DNA of 10,940 nucleotides, taken from positions 1 through 10,940 of the forward strand of contig RFIV01000173.1 of NCBI GenBank assembly GCA_003695085.1. The letters run 5' to 3'. A program made the position numbers and the translations under genes. This document shows, one piece after another, positions 6,444 through 10,940 of the stretch. Below the pieces are notes generated by a model, which made no database searches, was not told where the DNA came from, and saw only the letters and a list, made by a program, of their open reading frames with translations. Position 1 is the stretch's first letter. The number at the start of each line of letters is the position of its first letter. Source of the DNA: Gammaproteobacteria bacterium. GTDB taxonomy: Bacteria; Pseudomonadota; Gammaproteobacteria; Pseudomonadales; Oleiphilaceae.

Positions 6444-7708
6444 CCGCCGTTCTCCGGTGGTTGCATCAGCGGGGCCGGATCTTCCACCCCCTGAGGTTTG
6501 AGGACGGGAAAGGCCTGCTGTGCCCAGCGCAGGGTTTCCACCGCCGGGCTGTGCAGCAACAGCCGTGCTTCGGGTACACGCCAGAGGAGCTTGTCGATCC
6601 GGTCATTGGGGGCATAGGGCACATCGCCGATACCGTCGCCGTTGCGATCCCAGCCCAGATAGTCACTCCAGTAGTTGCCGCGGCCATTTTCCGCCCAGGA
6701 TTGCCGGCGCGTGGCGACATACTTGACCTGGTGGGCATTGCCGATGAAGGCGTTGCCAAAGACGCGGTTGTCTTCCGAGCCGGCGGTCAGGTGGATGCCG
6801 ATGTCGCTGTCCTGTACCCGATTGCCTTCAAATGTGTTGAAGACGGAATTGTAGACGAACAGGCCCTTGCCTTCGCCCCCCTGAATGCTCACGCCGCCGG
6901 TCTGCCCGGCGCGGACGCCGGTGATGACATTGCCCTTGAGCGTGGAGTCGGTAATGAAGTTCATCAGGATGCCGTAGTTGCGATCCTGTTCGCTGCGGTT
7001 GCCGATGACCTGCAGACGACGGCTTTGCATCAGGGCATAGCCGGTGCGGGTGCGGGTGGTGCGGTTACGAGCAACCGTGTTGTCATGGGAGTACATGTAG
7101 TGCACGCCGTAGCGCAGGTCGTGCAGATAATTATCCGTGAGGCGGTTGCCGTTGGAGGTATCGATGTAGATGCCATCCCGGGTATGCCACACTTCATTGT
7201 GATGCACCCAGGCGTTGTGCACGGCAAAGAGATGAATGCCGTTGCCGCGGTCCTGGGAGCGGTAATTCAGGTCCCCTTCAATGCGGTTGAAGGCGATTTC
7301 GATGTCATGGGTGCCGTCGGCCCAGATACCAAAGCCCGGCCCCTGGAAACGGTTGTTGAGAATGCGAGCGCCGGACGCCTGCTTGTGGATGAAAATGCCG
7401 GCGTTGAGGGCGGTCAGGTCATCGCCCCAGTTTTCGATTCGGCAGTTTTCTACGGTAATACCCGGGACTTTAAGTTCCAGGACATGGCCGCTGCCGTTGC
7501 CATCCAGTGTTGCCGCCTCATGGCAACGGATGTGCGTGGGCGTGTTGACCACAAAATGCCCGGTGTGGCGTCCGGCCGGGATCTGCCAGACGCCATCGGT
7601 CAAGGCACCGGGCAGCCGGTCGGCCGCCCGGGCGAGCGGGAGCGCGGCCAGTACGGTTGCCAGTACCAGTCCCACACGCGTGTTTGCGTGACGCTCCCGA
7701 ACGGCCAT
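6440..7708 (-). CDS. nosD: NosD, periplasmic beta-helix protein for CuZ assembly
   Basis: The 422-residue product begins with a Sec signal peptide (RVGLVLATVLAALPLARA, cut at about residue 28) and is followed by a right-handed parallel beta-helix with many Asn/Gly-rich repeat turns (for example NNRFQGPGFGIWADGTHDIE, IHLTAGSEDNRVFGNAFIGN). The late segment GRGNYWSDYLGWDRNGDGIGD, whose core NYWSDY is highly characteristic of NosD, ends the helix. NosD docks on NosFY and shuttles copper/sulfur components to NosZ. GGAGAAGG (7717-7724), inside the end of nosZ, lies eight bases before the ATG at 7708; only three bases separate the nosZ stop from this ATG. Its stop overlaps nosF. Confidence 0.95.
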   Translation of the reverse strand: MAVRERHANTRVGLVLATVLAALPLARAADRLPGALTDGVWQIPAGRHTGHFVVNTPTHIRCHEAATLDGNGSGHVLELKVPGITVENCRIENWGDDLTALNAGIFIHKQASGARILNNRFQGPGFGIWADGTHDIEIAFNRIEGDLNYRSQDRGNGIHLFAVHNAWVHHNEVWHTRDGIYIDTSNGNRLTDNYLHDLRYGVHYMYSHDNTVARNRTTRTRTGYALMQSRRLQVIGNRSEQDRNYGILMNFITDSTLKGNVITGVRAGQTGGVSIQGGEGKGLFVYNSVFNTFEGNRVQDSDIGIHLTAGSEDNRVFGNAFIGNAHQVKYVATRRQSWAENGRGNYWSDYLGWDRNGDGIGDVPYAPNDRIDKLLWRVPEARLLLHSPAVETLRWAQQAFPVLKPQGVEDPAPLMQPPENGG

Positions 7709-7711
7709 GGC

Positions 7712-9616
7712 TTACGCCTTCTCCACGATCATGCGGCCGCGCATTTCCATATGCAGGGCGTGGCAGAACCAGTGGCAGTAGTACCAGAACACCCCGGGCT
7801 TGTCGGCCTTGAAGGTGATGGAGCTGCTCTGCTGCGGCCCGATCTCCATGCTCACGCCATGCTGGCAGAGAGCAAAGCCGTGGGTCACGTCCTCGATCAT
7901 GTCCAGGTTGGTGATGATGACCGTGACCTCGTCTCCCTGCTTGACGGTGAACTCGGTCAGGCCATAGTTCGGGGCGACAGACGTCATATAGACGCGCACC
8001 TTGTTCGGCCCCTTGCGGACGACCTTGTTGTCCTGCTCCAGATTGATGCCATCTTCCTTCGCCCATTCGCGGATATCGGCAAAGAAGGGGTCATCACGTT
8101 TCCAGAGCTTGAGCGGCTTGACCTTGCTGCGGTGAACGAGCATGCAGTCATGCGGTTCGGCAAAGGTCGGGCCATCGTGAACCAGTTTCATTTCGTCGCC
8201 GGAAATATCGATGAGCTGGTCGTTTTCCGGGTGCAGCGGACCCACCGGCAGGAAGCGGTCCTTGGAGAACTTGCACAGGGAGACCAGGTACTGGCCATCG
8301 GCATCGTGCGTTTCACCCATGGTGGTATGGTTGTGACCCGGCTGGTAATGCACGTCGAGCTTCTGCACGATGTAGTTGACCTTCTCGCCGTTGTAAGCAC
8401 GGATGGCCTTGTCGATATTCCACTTGCAGATCTGGCTGTCGATGAACAGGGTGGTGTAGGCATTGCCCCGGCCATCAAACGCCGTATGCAGTGGCCCGAG
8501 GCCCAGCTCAGGTTCGGCCACGACGGTATCGCGCTCCTTGATCTTGCCGGCAAACAGATCCGGCAGGCGGTCGATGGCAATCACGGTGACGGTGGGCGAG
8601 AGCTTGCCGTTGGCGACGAAGTACTTGCCGTCGGGCGAGGTGTTCAGGCCATGCGGACTCTTGGGCACCGGGATGTAGCGGGTGAAGGGGCTCTTGGCCT
8701 TCTTGCGACCATCCAGGACCGGCACCTTCGAGTCACCGATGGTGGTGTACTTGCCGGCCTTGATGGCGGCTTCACAGGCATGCAGATCGAAGACAACCGC
8801 CCAGTCGCGCTCGTTGCGCATGGTTTCTTCCAGCGTTACCCCTTCTTCGGAGTTGTAGCAGGTGGACGCTACAAATCGACCGGTGTAGTCGGCATCGGTG
8901 TTGTCCAGGTTGCCGTCCACGATGACCTGGAAGGCCATTTCCATCTTTTCCGCATCGATGACATTGAACATGGTGAAGTACTTGGTCGGATCATTGATAT
9001 CCCGGCCATCGTTCGGCTGTGGAATGCGAAACTCAGCGTTGCAGAAAACATACTTCGTATGCGGCACCTTCTGCACGCGCAGACCGTGAATGGCCTGAAC
9101 ATTGGGAAGTGTCAGCATGGCATCACACTTCATGATGTCGCAGCGGATGCGGGCTACGCGCGTGTTGGCCTTGTCGTTGATGAACACGTACTTGCCATCA
9201 TAGCGCCCGTCGGTCATGGACATGTGCGGATGGTGCGCATCACCGTTGAGCAAGTGCGCGGAATCACCCTTGATACGCTTCGATTGATCCGTCAGCCCCC
9301 AACCGGTGGCGGAGTCGATGTTGAAAACCGGGATGCGCATCAGTTCGCGCATGGAAGGTACGCCCAGAATGCGCACCTCGCCGGAATGCCCCCCACTCCA
9401 GAAGCCATAGTATTCATCAAGCTCACCGGGTTCGACGGTGGCCTTTTTCCGGGCCTCTTCCACCGCATCGGCCCAGGCTTCGCGGCTCATCACCATACCG
9501 CCCATGCCCACGGCCGCCAGGGCACCGGCACTGCCAAGGGTGGCGGCTCCCAGGAATCCCCGGCGGGTGACGCCGGCCTTGTCTTCGTCGTGCTGAAGCG
9601 TTTTCTTGTCAGTCAT
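7712..9616 (-). CDS. nosZ: NosZ, nitrous oxide reductase (clade I, Tat-exported)
   Basis: The 634-residue product is the terminal enzyme of denitrification, reducing N2O to N2 in the periplasm. The Tat signal has TRRGFLG at 17-23, which marks clade I; clade II enzymes use Sec signals. The seven-bladed propeller holds the CuZ ligands: His128, His129 (DAHHPH), His177, His322 (PHGLN), His377, His428 (PGHNHT; His430 is adjacent) and His489 (EPHD). The C-terminal cupredoxin domain holds CuA: His579, Cys614, Trp616, Cys618, His622 and Met625 in YCHWFCHALHMEM. All known ligands are present, so an active enzyme is expected. The ATG at 9616 is chosen because GGAG (9624-9627) lies seven bases before it and the Tat signal then begins at the usual distance; an upstream in-frame start would run into nosR. 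It lies 31 bp after nosR and directly before nosD. Confidence 0.98.
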   Translation of the reverse strand: MTDKKTLQHDEDKAGVTRRGFLGAATLGSAGALAAVGMGGMVMSREAWADAVEEARKKATVEPGELDEYYGFWSGGHSGEVRILGVPSMRELMRIPVFNIDSATGWGLTDQSKRIKGDSAHLLNGDAHHPHMSMTDGRYDGKYVFINDKANTRVARIRCDIMKCDAMLTLPNVQAIHGLRVQKVPHTKYVFCNAEFRIPQPNDGRDINDPTKYFTMFNVIDAEKMEMAFQVIVDGNLDNTDADYTGRFVASTCYNSEEGVTLEETMRNERDWAVVFDLHACEAAIKAGKYTTIGDSKVPVLDGRKKAKSPFTRYIPVPKSPHGLNTSPDGKYFVANGKLSPTVTVIAIDRLPDLFAGKIKERDTVVAEPELGLGPLHTAFDGRGNAYTTLFIDSQICKWNIDKAIRAYNGEKVNYIVQKLDVHYQPGHNHTTMGETHDADGQYLVSLCKFSKDRFLPVGPLHPENDQLIDISGDEMKLVHDGPTFAEPHDCMLVHRSKVKPLKLWKRDDPFFADIREWAKEDGINLEQDNKVVRKGPNKVRVYMTSVAPNYGLTEFTVKQGDEVTVIITNLDMIEDVTHGFALCQHGVSMEIGPQQSSSITFKADKPGVFWYYCHWFCHALHMEMRGRMIVEKA

Positions 9617-9643
9617 GTTTTTTCTCCGTGCGTCAGGATCGGT

Positions 9644-9657
9644 TGCCTCAGGAGGCA
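9644..9657 (-). other. Small hairpin at the nosR stop codon
   Basis: TGCCTCCTGAGGCA (minus strand) is a perfect inverted repeat forming a five-base-pair stem with a four-base loop; it includes the nosR TGA and precedes the nosZ ribosome binding site by about 17 bases. No T-run follows, so it is not a terminator. It could affect processing or stability of the nosR-nosZ transcript, or be chance. Confidence 0.35.
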
Positions 9658-10940
9658 GTCTCCAGTTCAACAGCCGGAATACGGTCACCGGCAGGTTGAG
9701 CCTTGCGCGCCCGCCGCGCTTTGTTGATGAGCGGCGGGCACTTGTTCGGGTTGTGGTAGGTCATCTGGCAATCCAGGCAGTAGTGGCACTCCTGGGTGTT
9801 GATGTGGCCGTCCGGGTGAATGGCCTGAATCTCGCACTCCACCTTGCACAGCTGGCAGGGCTGGCCGCACTCCTTGCGCCGGCGCAGCCATTGGAAGATC
9901 TGGAAGCGGCTGGGAATGGCCAGGGCGGCCCCCAGCGGGCAGACATAGCGGCAGTACACCTTGCGGGTGAAGATGTTCACGACCAGCAGCAGGACGGCGT
10001 AGAGGACAAACCACCACTCGCGCTGGAACATGAGCATGATGGAAGTCTTGAAGGGCTCCACTTCAGCGAAGCGTTCCGCTTCCGCCATGGATTGCAGGGA
10101 GATGCCGAAAAGGCCCAGCAGAATCAGGTACTTCACCGCCCAGAGCCGCTCATGCAGGTAGAACGGCAGTTCGAACTGACGGATCTTCAGCTTGCGCGCT
10201 GCTTCATTGATCAGCTCCTGCAGGGCGCCGAACGGGCAGAGCCAGCCACAGAACACGCCGCGCCCCCAGAGCAGGATGGTGGCGGCCGTGAAGCTCCAGA
10301 GAATGAACAGCATGGGATCGCTTAGAAACAGCTCCCAGCGGAAATCGCTCATCAGGGCGTGGACGAAGGTCAGGACGTTGACGACCGAGAGCTGCGCCAG
10401 CCCGTACCAGCCGATGAAGCCCACCGTATAGACCAGAAAGATGCGGCGCAGGTTGTGCAGGAAGCGGGGGTAGCGGACCAGCCAGTCCTGCAGGAACATG
10501 ATGGCAAAGAGCAGTGCCAGGCTGAGACTCAGGATGGTGATCTGAAACGCGCGCTGGTGCCAGATCTGTACCCACAGCGGCCCTTCCGGTTCAGCCTGTG
10601 GTTCGGCGTAGACGGCCGGCTCCGCGTAAGGGGCGCCGAGAGCCAGTTCGCTGTTGAAGCTGACGAAGGTACTGGTCAGCGGTCCGGTCTGACGCTTGAC
10701 GACCAGTTGCAGGGCAAAGGGCGCTGCAGGGTTGAATTCATAGTGGCTGCGGATGATGAAAATGGCCATCTCGCCAAAACGCGGCATGCCCTCGGCATAG
10801 ACATCGCTGAGGCGGTAGTAATCCAGGTCGCGGAAGCTGATGTCATTGCCGTCCTGCAGCACCCGCACCCGATCGAAGATGCCGCCGCGCACATAGCCGC
10901 TGCCCTTGAAGGAATAACGCCCGTTGGCCATGACGGCCAC
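9648..10940 (-). CDS. nosR: NosR, membrane flavo-iron-sulfur protein (5' end cut off by window edge)
   Basis: The C-terminal 430 residues of NosR are present; the frame is open to the right edge, and the family's usual length of about 700-plus residues puts the missing N-terminal part, with the FMN-binding domain, outside the window. Residues counted from the edge: a periplasmic part to about 125; membrane helices at about 131-150, 167-187, 210-226, 268-284 and 309-326; the two cytoplasmic CxxxCP motifs CGWLCP (231-236) and CRYVCP (330-335); and a ferredoxin-like tail with Cys358, 362, 365, 369 and Cys385, 388, 391, 401, able to bind two [4Fe-4S] clusters. NosR is needed for nosZ expression and passes electrons towards NosZ. 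It is the first nos gene here, followed by nosZ after 31 bp. Confidence 0.97.
   Translation of the reverse strand: MAVMANGRYSFKGSGYVRGGIFDRVRVLQDGNDISFRDLDYYRLSDVYAEGMPRFGEMAIFIIRSHYEFNPAAPFALQLVVKRQTGPLTSTFVSFNSELALGAPYAEPAVYAEPQAEPEGPLWVQIWHQRAFQITILSLSLALLFAIMFLQDWLVRYPRFLHNLRRIFLVYTVGFIGWYGLAQLSVVNVLTFVHALMSDFRWELFLSDPMLFILWSFTAATILLWGRGVFCGWLCPFGALQELINEAARKLKIRQFELPFYLHERLWAVKYLILLGLFGISLQSMAEAERFAEVEPFKTSIMLMFQREWWFVLYAVLLLVVNIFTRKVYCRYVCPLGAALAIPSRFQIFQWLRRRKECGQPCQLCKVECEIQAIHPDGHINTQECHYCLDCQMTYHNPNKCPPLINKARRARKAQPAGDRIPAVELETAS

Noticed and set aside
6461..9727. A 1088-codon open frame on the plus strand, antisense to nosD and nosZ
   Set aside because: It lies in exact codon register opposite both genes, which share a frame because their gap is three bases. 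Stops in that register would need TTA, CTA or TCA codons in the sense genes, and these are avoided in GC-rich, strongly biased genes. The sense strand has complete, well-known families, and the antisense translation shows no recognised motif.

Overview
The window looks like chromosomal DNA of a facultatively denitrifying, fairly GC-rich proteobacterium, most likely a gammaproteobacterium. This is inferred from a Tat-exported clade I NosZ, the canonical nosRZDFYL order, a QseB/PmrA-type response regulator and its CTTAAG-type binding site. The genus cannot be fixed from sequence alone. No RNA gene, insertion sequence, CRISPR array or phage gene was seen.

Right and centre (about 4146-10940, minus strand, transcribed leftward): a nitrous oxide reductase operon, nosR (5' end cut by the right edge), nosZ, nosD, nosF, nosY, nosL. 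Genes are 3-31 nt apart or overlap by 4 nt (nosD/nosF and nosF/nosY). NosR is the membrane flavo-iron-sulfur protein needed for expression and electron supply. NosZ is the periplasmic CuA/CuZ enzyme that reduces N2O to N2. NosD, NosF and NosY form the ABC-type machinery for CuZ sulfur/copper assembly, and NosL is the lipoprotein copper chaperone that works with it. All expected metal-ligand motifs of NosZ, NosR and NosL are visible, so the operon looks functional. The operon promoter and the start of nosR lie outside the window.

Middle (3072-4135, plus strand): a small two-gene unit convergent with nos. It encodes a single-domain rhodanese and, overlapping it by 17 nt, a DsbA/FrnE-fold protein whose CxxC site is reduced to a lone cysteine (CVWA). 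Upstream is a TATAAT box embedded in an AT-rich double dyad that looks like a repressor operator. The pair is the least understood part of the window, and its position beside nos suggests sulfur or thiol chemistry, possibly linked to copper-sulfur centres.

Left (1-2966, minus strand): an overlapping three-gene unit of response regulator, QseC-like histidine kinase and a LacI/TorT-type periplasmic binding protein (3' end cut by the left edge). The kinase and binding protein overlap as ATGA. A perfect CTTAAG-N5-CTTAAG site lies 63 bp before the regulator, implying autoregulation. The arrangement suggests a kinase whose signal is sensed through, or together with, a dedicated periplasmic binding protein.
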